Assembly: GCA_035430005.1 (NCBI GenBank)
Contig: DAOMFV010000009.1
Location: 7,734-71,733, forward strand
DNA from: JAEUIE01 sp035430005
Lineage (GTDB): Bacteria > Planctomycetota > Planctomycetia > Gemmatales > HRBIN36
Direction: 5' to 3'
Length of the DNA: 64,000 nt
Part shown: in pieces, positions 8,993-17,871 of the stretch
Layout: every line of letters begins with the position of its first letter
How positions within the stretch are numbered: position 1 is the stretch's first letter
Program-made: the position numbers and the translations under genes
The notes under the pieces: model-generated
Told to the model about the DNA's origin: nothing
The model's input: the letters and a program-made list of their open reading frames with translations, nothing else
The model's database searches: none

Positions 8993-10694
8993 ACAGCCCT
9001 TCAGGTACTTCCACTGTAGAGTTGTTCATCTTCTGCCCCAAAGTATGAGCCAGCCCCACCGACGCCAGTTGGGGCGATACTTTTTCCATCCGCCTGCCCG
9101 GCACCACTCCGGCGCCAAAAAACACCAGGGGCACATGAGTATCATACTCGTGTGGCGATCCATGCGTGGTGCCCGTAGTGTACTTCGATACCAGGAAGTG
9201 GTAAGGCTTCATAATCGGCTGCACATCGCCAGATCGGTCTGGCTGAAAGCTTTTCCTGACATTCTCACCGAAACCTGGCAGAGGTGAAGGATCAAGAAGC
9301 TGAGATCGTGTATACACTTCAAGAACGTAAGGACGGGTCTTGAACCAATCAGCGACTGCCTGCTCGACTTCCTGATAGGTTTTACCAGCTGCTTTGATGG
9401 TACGAAGATTCAAGTAGATTCCCGCTCCGCTGATCGCTTCAGTCCATTTGGCTGTGGTTTGATACTTGCTGCTCAGATAGTGTTCGAGAGCCGGAACTTC
9501 TTTGGTTGCTTCAACACGGCCTGCCACCAGTCCTTTGGCTTTCGACACTTCCGGCAGTGGGCATACACCATGATCCGCTGAGACTACCATCAAATAGTTC
9601 TCTCGGCCCACATGAGCATCCAGATAGTTGATCATATCAGCCATGATCCTGTCGCTTCGCAAAGTCACATCCATAACTTCCTGGGAATCGGGCCCCCAGA
9701 CATGCCCCACTGAATCGTTGCTGGAGTAGCTGACAACCAGGTAATCAGTCTGTTCATGCTGCCCCAGCCTTTCGTTGTCAAGGACGGCCTTGGCGGCCTG
9801 CCAAGTCAAGTCGTTGCCCATGGGCGAGGTGTAGATGGCGTCGTAAAACTTGGGGCCGGGCTGATCGAGACCGCCGGTCATGGGATGGGGGAAAGTGCGA
9901 CCTTGTTTGATGCCGATGCCTTCGCCTTCAACATCGTCAGGGCCACTGAACTCGGTGTAATTGATGTCGTTTCGGAGTCGAGTCCAATCTTTGACGAACC
10001 ATTGATCAGCCAGCTTCAGTTCATTGAACTTTGCCATGTAGCTGGGCAGCCTGTCGATATAGAAATTCGAAGTGACAAACGCCCCGACGTTATCGTCGTA
10101 CCAGTAGCAGATATCAGCCTTGGCACCGGTAGGCAGCACGCCGCCACGGTCTTTGAGCGAGACGCCGATGACCTTGCCCTTGGAATTGGTCACTTCTTTG
10201 ACCACATCGCCCAGGGCTGGTTCAAGAAGTCTGCCTGGTGTGCCGCCACCTGTAAGTCCTGATTTGCTCTTGGCTCCATCAGGGATCATCTTGAAACGGT
10301 CGCCGAGGGTGGCGCAGTACGCATTCTTGCCCGTGCTGCGGTCGTACCATTCGTTTTCGACAATGCCATGCTGAGCAGGGATGCAACCGGTGCCCAGCGT
10401 GGCATGGCCGCAACCTGTCAGCGTCATCGAATAGGGATAATGGCAGTTCGTGAACCAGGCTCCTTCACTGGTCAAGCGATTGAACCCATCGGTGCCGAAC
10501 TGTTTGCTCCAGCGTTCAAGATAGTCGCCCCGCATTTGATCAAATACGACGAGCACCAGAAGCTTGGGGCCATGAACTTGGCCGGCAGTTGCCACTGGCA
10601 GCGTGATGATCCTGGTACCTGCATTCATCCCCATGATGGGGACAATCACCAACAACACTAGCAGGATCAGGGCAATTCGAGTCGCTCGTACCAT
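8985..10694 (-). CDS. PafA-like alkaline phosphatase (exported phosphomonoesterase/diesterase family)
   Basis: 569 residues with a hydrophobic N-terminal signal segment (about 7-24). The alkaline phosphatase superfamily fold is clear: VVFDQMRGDYLERW gives the first metal-ligand Asp, TLTGCGHATLGTG (91-103) carries the nucleophilic Thr, SSNDSVGHVWG and VVSADHG give further metal ligands, and GTTHGSPHEYDTHVP holds the last His. This arrangement resembles PafA of Bacteroidetes, which releases phosphate from organic esters in the periplasm. NPP-type phosphodiesterases are the alternative. It is the last gene of the minus-strand block, 98 bases after mutS2. Confidence 0.9.
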   Translation of the reverse strand: MVRATRIALILLVLLVIVPIMGMNAGTRIITLPVATAGQVHGPKLLVLVVFDQMRGDYLERWSKQFGTDGFNRLTSEGAWFTNCHYPYSMTLTGCGHATLGTGCIPAQHGIVENEWYDRSTGKNAYCATLGDRFKMIPDGAKSKSGLTGGGTPGRLLEPALGDVVKEVTNSKGKVIGVSLKDRGGVLPTGAKADICYWYDDNVGAFVTSNFYIDRLPSYMAKFNELKLADQWFVKDWTRLRNDINYTEFSGPDDVEGEGIGIKQGRTFPHPMTGGLDQPGPKFYDAIYTSPMGNDLTWQAAKAVLDNERLGQHEQTDYLVVSYSSNDSVGHVWGPDSQEVMDVTLRSDRIMADMINYLDAHVGRENYLMVVSADHGVCPLPEVSKAKGLVAGRVEATKEVPALEHYLSSKYQTTAKWTEAISGAGIYLNLRTIKAAGKTYQEVEQAVADWFKTRPYVLEVYTRSQLLDPSPLPGFGENVRKSFQPDRSGDVQPIMKPYHFLVSKYTTGTTHGSPHEYDTHVPLVFFGAGVVPGRRMEKVSPQLASVGLAHTLGQKMNNSTVEVPEGLFK

Positions 10695-10792
10695 GTATTA
10701 TCACTCACCATCAAAGAGAGTACTCTCAATGTGAAGCTACGAATTGAATGATAGGTGTGACAAGAGAAGACTACATCATAAAGATGAGATGG

Positions 10793-12709
10793 TTATTCCT
10801 GAGAAGGTAGAATCTCTCGTATCGCCACTTCCCACTGTCCAAGGCCAGCTTTGACGACGGCAATGCCACGAGCTTGATCCACTCTAACAATTTGGCCCGG
10901 CTGATCGAAACGATCGACAGTAACAGCAGTCCCTGGCCGCAGTGTGGCTCGGAAGTGGCGTAGAGCCTCGTCCTGAGCGATCTGGCGTTCAAGTTCCGTC
11001 TGTTTGCGCTGGAACTCTTCACGTGACTTCAGTGCATCGATTTCAGCCACATGGGCTTCGAGCCGCGCCTTCTCTGCCACCTCTCGAGCTTTTTGCAACT
11101 TATCCACCTCCGACCCGCGCTGCCGACGTTTGCGTAGATAGAATCGAGCCCGCTTCATCAGCTCTTGTGGCAACTCGAGGCGTTGAGCGATTTGCAGAGC
11201 GCAACTACGGCCAAACTGACCGACCAAAAGCCGAAACGTGGGCCGCAGCGTAGTCACATCAAACTCCACTGCCGCATTTTCAGCTCGTTCATTGTGGAAA
11301 GCATACGTCTTCAGATCGCCCAGATGTGTCGTCACCATTGCCAGGCATTTCTGCTTCGCCAGATGATCGAGAATAGCCCGTCCCAGGGCGGCTCCTTCGG
11401 TCGGGTCAGTGCCGGCCCCCAGTTCATCCAGCAATACCAGGCTGTCTCGATCAGCCTTCAGGAAGATATCTCGAATGCGAGAGATATGGGAACTGAACGT
11501 ACTCAGTGATTGTTCCAGGCTCTGTTCGTCGCCAATATCAGCGAGAAGATGATGCAATATTGGAACGCTGCTGCCTTCTTGGGCAGGGATGTGCAAGCCC
11601 GATTGAGCCATCATGCAAAGAAGCCCTACCGTCTTGAGGGCCACCGTCTTGCCGCCCGTATTGGGGCCGGTGATGACCAGGATCTCGTAATCGGTGCCGA
11701 GTCGCACATCAATGGGCATCACGCTTTTGATCTTCTCAGGGTCTTGTGAATGATGGCGGAAGAGATGTAGCAAGATCGGATGGCGGGCTGAGTGCAGCCA
11801 CAGTTGACGATCTGCATTGATGCGTGGAGCGCACATGCCATATTCGAGACTGTACTGAGCCTTCGCCTGTATCAGATCAATCTGAGCTAGCACGTCGAGA
11901 GCTACCTGCAAGGGCTTGGCTACCTGTCCCACCTCAGCGGTCAATCGTCGAAGGATACGGGCAATTTCCTTGTCCTCCTCCACCTTGATCAACGAACGGT
12001 CAGCATTCAAATGGGCGATCGCAGCCGGCTCGATATAGACCGTATCGCCGGTGCTGCTGGTGCGATGCACGACGCCGGCCACCTTCTGACGATGATTGAC
12101 AGCCACAGGCAGCACATGATGATCGCCGGAAAGCGTGGCATGGGAGTAACGCAGTGCCGATCGAATGACTGGATCGCGCAAGAGACGCTTCAGCTCTTGC
12201 TGCACCCGCTCATCAATCTCGTGCAACCGCTGTCGTATGGAACCTAGTTCCGGGCTGGCCATATCGTGTAATTGGCCTCGGCTGTCGATGCTCCCTTCGA
12301 TCGTCCGGGCCAGCGAGCCCATGTCTTCCACTCTGGTCAATAGATTGATCAGAGAACCCCAACGTGGATCGAGCCGCATCCGGTACCGATAGGCCGAACC
12401 GGTGGCTGCCAGCACTTCCTTCACCTGATTGAATTCTGTCGGTGTCAGGCTGCTACCAATGGCTGCGCGACGGATGAGGAGGCGAATGTCACTGACACCC
12501 GACAACGGCGGCGGCTGCTTGGCGCTCAGCGCCTCGGTCATCTCGGTGATCAGCGTAATCTGCTTCTGGATGAGGTCGACCTGTTGTAGGGGCTGAAGCT
12601 GGTGCGCCAGCCCCTTGCCTAGTGACGTGATGGCATATGACGCTATCAGGTCTCGTACCTTCGTAAACTCCAGCAACTCCAGGGTATGTGGGTCCATCAG
12701 TTCAGCCAT
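10793..12709 (-). CDS. mutS2: MutS2-type ATPase lacking the Smr nuclease domain
   Basis: 638 residues, while typical MutS2 proteins are about 780. The lever/clamp region is followed by Walker A GPNTGGKT (348-355), Walker B VLLDELGAGTDPTEG and THLGDLKTYAF, all diagnostic of MutS2. A KOW-like beta segment (TAVTVDRFDQPGQIVRVD) ends the protein, and the C-terminal Smr endonuclease domain is absent. The 98 bases before the next gene are too short to hold it, so this is not a simple frameshift. MutS2 suppresses recombination or rescues collided ribosomes; without Smr any cleavage role would be lost. The start could also be the Met at residue 5; no clear Shine-Dalgarno separates the two. Confidence 0.93.
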   Translation of the reverse strand: MAELMDPHTLELLEFTKVRDLIASYAITSLGKGLAHQLQPLQQVDLIQKQITLITEMTEALSAKQPPPLSGVSDIRLLIRRAAIGSSLTPTEFNQVKEVLAATGSAYRYRMRLDPRWGSLINLLTRVEDMGSLARTIEGSIDSRGQLHDMASPELGSIRQRLHEIDERVQQELKRLLRDPVIRSALRYSHATLSGDHHVLPVAVNHRQKVAGVVHRTSSTGDTVYIEPAAIAHLNADRSLIKVEEDKEIARILRRLTAEVGQVAKPLQVALDVLAQIDLIQAKAQYSLEYGMCAPRINADRQLWLHSARHPILLHLFRHHSQDPEKIKSVMPIDVRLGTDYEILVITGPNTGGKTVALKTVGLLCMMAQSGLHIPAQEGSSVPILHHLLADIGDEQSLEQSLSTFSSHISRIRDIFLKADRDSLVLLDELGAGTDPTEGAALGRAILDHLAKQKCLAMVTTHLGDLKTYAFHNERAENAAVEFDVTTLRPTFRLLVGQFGRSCALQIAQRLELPQELMKRARFYLRKRRQRGSEVDKLQKAREVAEKARLEAHVAEIDALKSREEFQRKQTELERQIAQDEALRHFRATLRPGTAVTVDRFDQPGQIVRVDQARGIAVVKAGLGQWEVAIREILPSQE

Positions 12710-12764
12710 GATGGGGATAGAGAGACAATTTGTGCCTTGGGTTCACTCGAAATAAGCCGCTGTA

Positions 12765-14309
12765 TCATCGTTCTGCCCGCCAACTGGTGCCGCCGGCACG
12801 GTCTTCGAGCAGGATGCCGAGGTCACCCAGCCGTTTTCGAATGATATCAGTCTGATCGAAGAGCGCCTTCTTGGTCGGGTTGGTCTTCTCCGTGATGTTC
12901 TTGGCCTCAGCCCGCAGATTGTTGCGCAGGTCGATGAGCAGTTGCATCAGCCCGGCGACCAATTTATCGTCGCCGCCCAGTAAGGCAGCCTGTGGCTTCT
13001 CATAGAAGAGGCCCAGGATGCCGCCAAACTCGCGCATCAATCCTGCGCCTTCGACGAATCGCTGCTTGGCTGCTTCGTCTTTGCTTTCGGGGTCTTCTAG
13101 CCTGGATGAATCAGCCAGTTTGTTCAGTGTAGTCAGCAGTTCAAATAGCACTGCGGTCGCTCCGCCGGTGTTGAAGTCATCATCCATGAATTCGTTGAAC
13201 TTCTCGTGAATCGGCTTCAGCTCAGCGAATCGATAGTTTTTCTCAACAAACCGGTCACTAGGCTTGAGATCGTAGAACGATTGGCTGGTAATACGTTCAA
13301 ACCGTTCAGCGAAGCGAATGAAGGCATCGTAAGCCTTCTTGGCGTTCTCCAACCCACTGGGGATGGGGGTGGCTACATTCTTGTGATCCCATTCGCCCAG
13401 ATCTATGGGGGAACGGTAGTGAGTGTTCAGAATGAAGAATCGCAGCACTTCCCCGGAGACGTGCTTAAGGGCATCAACGACGTTGAGAACGTTGCCAATC
13501 GATCCGGCCATCTTACCGCTGGTCAATTTGAGGAGCCCGTTGTGCATCCAGACATGTGCGAACGTCTTGCCCGTGTCTGATTCCGATTGTGCCAGTTCGT
13601 TCTCGTGGTGAGGGAACTGCAAGTCCAGGCCGCCGCCATGAATGTCGATGGTTTCGCCCAGCAGAGCCTGACTCATCACGGAGCATTCGATATGCCAGCC
13701 GGGCCGCCCCCGGCCCCAAGGGCTATCCCAGGCAGGCTCGCCAGGCTTGGCCCCTTTCCAAAGGGCGAAGTCGCCGGGGTTCCGCTTCTTGCCCGTTACC
13801 TCGATACGGGCGCCAGCTTCTAACTGCTCCGGGTCACGATTGCATAGCTTTCCATAATCGTGATCTTTGCTGATATCGAAATAGACATCGCCCTCGGCTG
13901 GGTAGGCATAGTCCTTGGCAATCAGTCGCTGCATCATCGCGATCATGCCGGCTATGTGCTCAGTAGCCCGAGGAAAGGTATCGATGCCGGTGACGTTCAG
14001 CTTCTTCAGGCAGACTTCGTAATCAGCCGTCATCTTCTCAGCAAGCTCTTTAACGGTTGCGTTCAGTTCTTTGGCACGGACAATCAGTTTGTCATCGACA
14101 TCGGTGATGTTGACCACCCATTTGACCTGGTACCCCTGGTAGTTCAGATATCGCTTCACCGTGTCGAAGATGACCGGGCCGACCATGTGCCCGATATGGC
14201 TCGGCTTATAAACCGTGGGGCCGCACACGTACATGGTGACCAGTTCACCAGGCGACTTGTGAAATTTCTCTTTGCGGCGGGAAAGGGTGTTGTAGATCTG
14301 TACAGCCAT
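12765..14309 (-). CDS. cysS: Cysteinyl-tRNA synthetase
   Basis: 514 residues from MAVQIYNTLSRRKE, the conserved family beginning; an in-frame ATG at 14327 would add 6 residues. It charges tRNA-Cys in the cytoplasm. The class I HIGH motif is HIGH (38-41), and the zinc ligands fit the E. coli enzyme: C29, C209, H234 and E238. The KMSKS loop reads KMAGS (266-270), so the second Lys is replaced. The tRNA-binding helical domain follows and the C-terminus is complete. It lies between the HTTM gene and mutS2 in the same direction, with gaps of about 55-100 bases. Confidence 0.96.
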   Translation of the reverse strand: MAVQIYNTLSRRKEKFHKSPGELVTMYVCGPTVYKPSHIGHMVGPVIFDTVKRYLNYQGYQVKWVVNITDVDDKLIVRAKELNATVKELAEKMTADYEVCLKKLNVTGIDTFPRATEHIAGMIAMMQRLIAKDYAYPAEGDVYFDISKDHDYGKLCNRDPEQLEAGARIEVTGKKRNPGDFALWKGAKPGEPAWDSPWGRGRPGWHIECSVMSQALLGETIDIHGGGLDLQFPHHENELAQSESDTGKTFAHVWMHNGLLKLTSGKMAGSIGNVLNVVDALKHVSGEVLRFFILNTHYRSPIDLGEWDHKNVATPIPSGLENAKKAYDAFIRFAERFERITSQSFYDLKPSDRFVEKNYRFAELKPIHEKFNEFMDDDFNTGGATAVLFELLTTLNKLADSSRLEDPESKDEAAKQRFVEGAGLMREFGGILGLFYEKPQAALLGGDDKLVAGLMQLLIDLRNNLRAEAKNITEKTNPTKKALFDQTDIIRKRLGDLGILLEDRAGGTSWRAER

Positions 14310-14405
14310 GACGATATTACATCTCATTCCAAGAGGGTACTACAGCATCATGCCGTAGATTGCTGCTCATGCAGCAATGTCATCATACAGGGAATCGTCG
14401 GAGAA

Positions 14406-15500
14406 TCAGATAGTCTCCGGGACACGATTACCAAGAAGGCTATGGAGAAACCATCGCATCCCTTTGGCGGGAATGAACGACATGCAGCCTGAGAACATAA
14501 TCGCTCCGAACCCGCCCAGCCCCATGAAAACGGCGATGCCACCGTGGAGCATGCATGCCCCAAAGAGCATCCAGGGACGCAGGTAGCGGTTCCAGATGAG
14601 GAACGGGAACGTGATCTCAAAGGCGAGCGTGGCGTATGTGGAGAGGAAGCAGAAGTAGTGCCAGAACCATTCTCCCATTCTTGGATCTGTCATCCAAGTC
14701 AGGTCGACCCCCTCGTTGAAGAGTGGAGAGTTCATCGTGAGCCAGGTCGCAGAACCGTTCCACCAGGTAGTGCCTTGCAGTTTGGCCAAGCCGGCAATGA
14801 AATAAACGATACACATGTGTACCTGCATCAGCCGCAGCGCAAGAGTCGCGGACCAAAGCGGTTTGATCGGCGGCAGTTTATCTCCTAACCGTTTACGGGC
14901 GATCAGCCGATCCAATGAAAATACGCTGCCACACGGACTGATGCAAAGATACAAGAGCATGAAGCTCAACATGGCATCCATGCCGAACCAAATCATCATT
15001 GACCTATGGACATAGCTCAGGTGAAATGCCCAGGAAAGGATTGAGGTGATGCGAGTGGCGAATCCCAGTGTGAATAGGCCTATGCAGACTATACCTGCAT
15101 AGTAGGTCACCTGTACCCAGAATGGATCAGTGATAAGAAACCAGATCGAAAACCCATAAGGGGTCATCATCCGCTGCCGCACAGCCTGGAAGTCCAGGTC
15201 ACTTTGCAAAGGTGCTTTTTCCTTGAGCTGATACTTTGGATGAGCAGGCAGATCATAGAGTTCGGCGTATGTCTCCTCATCTACCCAGGCGCCAGGTCCG
15301 ATAAAGTCAAGAACAGCCACCGCGCTCGATACATGGATGTAAAGCAGGATTGAGCCGACGGCTATTCGGATAATGCCAAGCATGATCGGATCAGAGGGCG
15401 TAAAGAAGAAGCGATTCCAGCCACGAATGATGGCTGCCGGTATTCGCGCCAGATAGCCAAATAATGTTGTCAAGATTGTCAGCATGTCGCGTTCATCCAT
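14406..15500 (-). CDS. HTTM-domain integral membrane protein (gamma-carboxylase-like)
   Basis: 364 residues with multiple hydrophobic segments from about residue 40 to the end. The pattern (PIMLGIIRIAVGSILL, then WSATLALRLMQVHMCIVYFIAGLAKLQG, then TLAFEITFPFLIWNR) matches the HTTM domain, the membrane domain of vitamin K-dependent gamma-glutamyl carboxylase. Bacterial members mostly have no known substrate. The start at 15500 lacks a good Shine-Dalgarno; the Met at 15485 has GGATG upstream and is an alternative. It follows the 353-residue membrane protein by 25 bases, so the two are probably co-transcribed and may work as a pair. Confidence 0.85.
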   Translation of the reverse strand: MDERDMLTILTTLFGYLARIPAAIIRGWNRFFFTPSDPIMLGIIRIAVGSILLYIHVSSAVAVLDFIGPGAWVDEETYAELYDLPAHPKYQLKEKAPLQSDLDFQAVRQRMMTPYGFSIWFLITDPFWVQVTYYAGIVCIGLFTLGFATRITSILSWAFHLSYVHRSMMIWFGMDAMLSFMLLYLCISPCGSVFSLDRLIARKRLGDKLPPIKPLWSATLALRLMQVHMCIVYFIAGLAKLQGTTWWNGSATWLTMNSPLFNEGVDLTWMTDPRMGEWFWHYFCFLSTYATLAFEITFPFLIWNRYLRPWMLFGACMLHGGIAVFMGLGGFGAIMFSGCMSFIPAKGMRWFLHSLLGNRVPETI

Positions 15501-15525
15501 CTAAACCAGGGAACATCATCAACAC

Positions 15526-16587
15526 TTACTGAATGCCTCGCTGAGCCGGTTCAGTTGCTTTGGCACCGCTGGGTACTGTGCCGGGGCCTGTTTGTTGCTC
15601 ACCCTTGATAGGATCAATGTCCGGTTTTACATGCCGGTCATCTCGCTTGACCAGCTTGATATAGCGTTCTCGCAGTGAGTCACGGTCATAAGGCTTCTCA
15701 AAGAACTTCTCTTGCTCATCTGCTGATAGCTTCTTCTTGATGGGTTGGATCAGGGGATAGGGAATGCCATAGTCCTCAAGGATTTGAATGATGGACTTGC
15801 GTTGTTCTACAGGCAGCTTCTTATTGGCTTCCAACATGGGAAGAATTTCGTTCTGAATCAGTTCGACAAAGAGGTCGTCAGCCATTCGATCTTTGAAACC
15901 CTGCTGGAAATTGGACATCACTCCTTCAGGGCTGAAGGTGGCGATGAGTTGAACATCCAGCATGCGCGGGTCGTACATGTCGTAGTTCATTCGCATCTGA
16001 ATCGGATTGCGAATCTGATAGTGGACGAGGAAACAATCCATGGAAACCAAAGGGGAACCAGTAGCAGGATGGACACATTCCTTACGACCGATGTGGCGGG
16101 CGAAGGAACGAAAGAATATCTCTCCGGACGCTGTTAGAACACTCTTCATCGGCACCTGATTATTGACAAGCACGTTAGCAACCGAGACGATGTCTTCCTT
16201 TGGACCAACCGGTTCTCTCTCTATCATCATTGAACCCAGCAAAGCGATGGACATTGTCCGCTGGAATGGCATGCGAAGATAGAAATCCTCCCGTCGGGGC
16301 ACTTGGGTCCAGCGCGTGCTGCCATCTTCATACTGCAGTTTGTACCACAGCACTTCCGTGTCGCCCGGATTGGGAGCATAGAAGCGGTAGGCATTGTCCA
16401 GCCACATCGTCTTGAGATAGGGGCGATAGAGGCTGGACAGTTGCCTCATCAAAAATACGCCGCCCCCGGATAATACATGGGAGAGAATCGCTGAGAAATG
16501 GAAGAGAATAACCAGGCTGATGATTAGCTTGATAGACCAGTGTGGCCCTCTACTTACCGGCTGCGGAAAGCTTTCGTTACTGGACAT
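15526..16587 (-). CDS. Membrane-anchored protein paired with the HTTM protein
   Basis: 353 residues. One hydrophobic segment (about 18-45) anchors a long soluble region, with YRFYAPNPGDTEVLWY around residue 70 and a charged, Pro-rich C-terminus. The APNP-type motif after a first membrane segment reminds me of DUF5819-like partners of HTTM proteins, but this is a weak resemblance and I do not assign a function. Directly upstream of the HTTM gene with a 25-base gap, so it probably belongs to the same unit. No catalytic motif is visible. The start has no strong Shine-Dalgarno. Confidence 0.75.
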   Translation of the reverse strand: MSSNESFPQPVSRGPHWSIKLIISLVILFHFSAILSHVLSGGGVFLMRQLSSLYRPYLKTMWLDNAYRFYAPNPGDTEVLWYKLQYEDGSTRWTQVPRREDFYLRMPFQRTMSIALLGSMMIEREPVGPKEDIVSVANVLVNNQVPMKSVLTASGEIFFRSFARHIGRKECVHPATGSPLVSMDCFLVHYQIRNPIQMRMNYDMYDPRMLDVQLIATFSPEGVMSNFQQGFKDRMADDLFVELIQNEILPMLEANKKLPVEQRKSIIQILEDYGIPYPLIQPIKKKLSADEQEKFFEKPYDRDSLRERYIKLVKRDDRHVKPDIDPIKGEQQTGPGTVPSGAKATEPAQRGIQ

Positions 16588-16728
16588 GTTATGGGCACTC
16601 GTGATACCTGCTCACCTTCCCTATTCTTCCTCAATCCGGGCAATTCATGCAAGCCCAACTGCCCGCCCGGCACATAACTCAATGGTTGACTACTTTTCAA
16701 GACTTCAAGACAACGTACGTGGAAGTTA

Positions 16729-17352
16729 TTACTTCTTCGCCGGAGCATCCTTCTTCATGTTCAAGAACGGGTTAGGCTTCATCTCGATGTGCTTGACGCT
16801 TTGCAGATAGTCCAGCACCGGCTCGGACTGCTTTCCGCCTACCTGGGCATGGAAGTGCAGCGTGAAGCCATGCGGCCCTTTGGCATCAATCAACTTGGGT
16901 TGTAACGTCAGGAACGATTTGACCACATCCAGCATACCCAGCATGGCTGAGCAGAAGATATCAATGCGAGCGCCTTCAGCCAGAAGATATTCAGCAATGT
17001 CACGCCGGCCCATGTGGGCGGCTGCGCCGAGGGCCGATTCCCAGTCGCCACCGCCCCAATCGATAATCGAGTTCAGCACAGCGGGTTCTTTCTCTTTCAA
17101 CTTCCTGGTCATCTCCAAATCGGAATGGGCATAAATGACGAAGTCCTGCACCAGCAATCGATTGACTTGCGGCTTCTTCCAAGAAGGCTTGAACTGAGGA
17201 GCAGGATAATCTCTGACGAAATTCGCTTCGACCGGGCCGGCCGGTTTGGGCTTCTCTTCCGACTTCTTGTCGTCGGCAAAGAGTGGGGTCGCAGAGCCTG
17301 CCAAGGCAGCTGCGACGAGGGTGAAGTCACGACGGGAAAACTGTTTGCTCAT
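16729..17352 (-). CDS. Tat-exported ankyrin-repeat protein
   Basis: 207 residues from the Met at 17352, which has AGGA 8 bases upstream; the Met at 17358 sits too close. It begins with a twin-arginine signal (SRRDFTLVAAALAG), then a Lys/Pro-rich linker. Residues from about 95 onward show ankyrin-like helices (ALGAAAHMGRRDIAEYLLAE, MLGMLDVVKSFLTLQPKLID). Ankyrin repeats bind proteins and have no enzymatic role, so the function is open. It follows queF by 16 bases and is probably on the same transcript, though no shared pathway is obvious. Confidence 0.8.
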   Translation of the reverse strand: MSKQFSRRDFTLVAAALAGSATPLFADDKKSEEKPKPAGPVEANFVRDYPAPQFKPSWKKPQVNRLLVQDFVIYAHSDLEMTRKLKEKEPAVLNSIIDWGGGDWESALGAAAHMGRRDIAEYLLAEGARIDIFCSAMLGMLDVVKSFLTLQPKLIDAKGPHGFTLHFHAQVGGKQSEPVLDYLQSVKHIEMKPNPFLNMKKDAPAKK

Positions 17353-17368
17353 GGTCATGTTCCTTGTG

Positions 17369-17731
17369 TTATTTCTTCGAGTATTCAACGGTCAGCACTG
17401 AGGAGATGCCGCCGCGAGGCGTGAACTCGCCTACGAGAGTGAGCTTGCGTGGCTGCACAGTTTTGACAAAGTCGTCGAGAATGCGATTGACGACCACTTC
17501 GTAGAAAATGCCCATATTGCGATAGGCCTGTAGATAGATCTTGAGCGATTTGAGTTCCACAATCACCTGATCAGGGATGTAGCTGAACGTCAGTGTCCCG
17601 AAATCGGGCTGACCAGTCTTCGGGCATACCGCCGTGAACTCCGGACAGCGTATCGTCACGAGATAGTCTCGCTGAGGATACTGGTTCGGGAAAGTCTCTA
17701 ACAAAGTATGTGATGGCGTAGCCTGGCTCAT
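17369..17731 (-). CDS. queF: NADPH-dependent 7-cyano-7-deazaguanine reductase
   Basis: 120 residues, the short unimodular QueF type. It reduces preQ0 to preQ1 in queuosine biosynthesis. Cys36 in FTAVCPKTGQPDF is the nucleophile, Asp43 follows 7 residues later, and Glu78 sits 42 residues after the Cys as in the Bacillus enzyme. The NADPH motif ELKSLKIYL lies at 59-67. It heads the minus-strand block and is divergent from the NHL-repeat gene, with about 140 bases between the starts. No other queuosine gene is in the window. Confidence 0.96.
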   Translation of the reverse strand: MSQATPSHTLLETFPNQYPQRDYLVTIRCPEFTAVCPKTGQPDFGTLTFSYIPDQVIVELKSLKIYLQAYRNMGIFYEVVVNRILDDFVKTVQPRKLTLVGEFTPRGGISSVLTVEYSKK

Positions 17732-17871
17732 GGGGTCATTCGCTGGTGAATCGAGGAGCTATCAACTTTCATCTTACCAAAGCACAGCGTCTTGTCTTCA
17801 TCCAGCTTTCGGGTTATGCTGCAACTTCGTAGACCTGCCTGCTTTCCCACCCCTGTGTAAGGATGCTGTAC

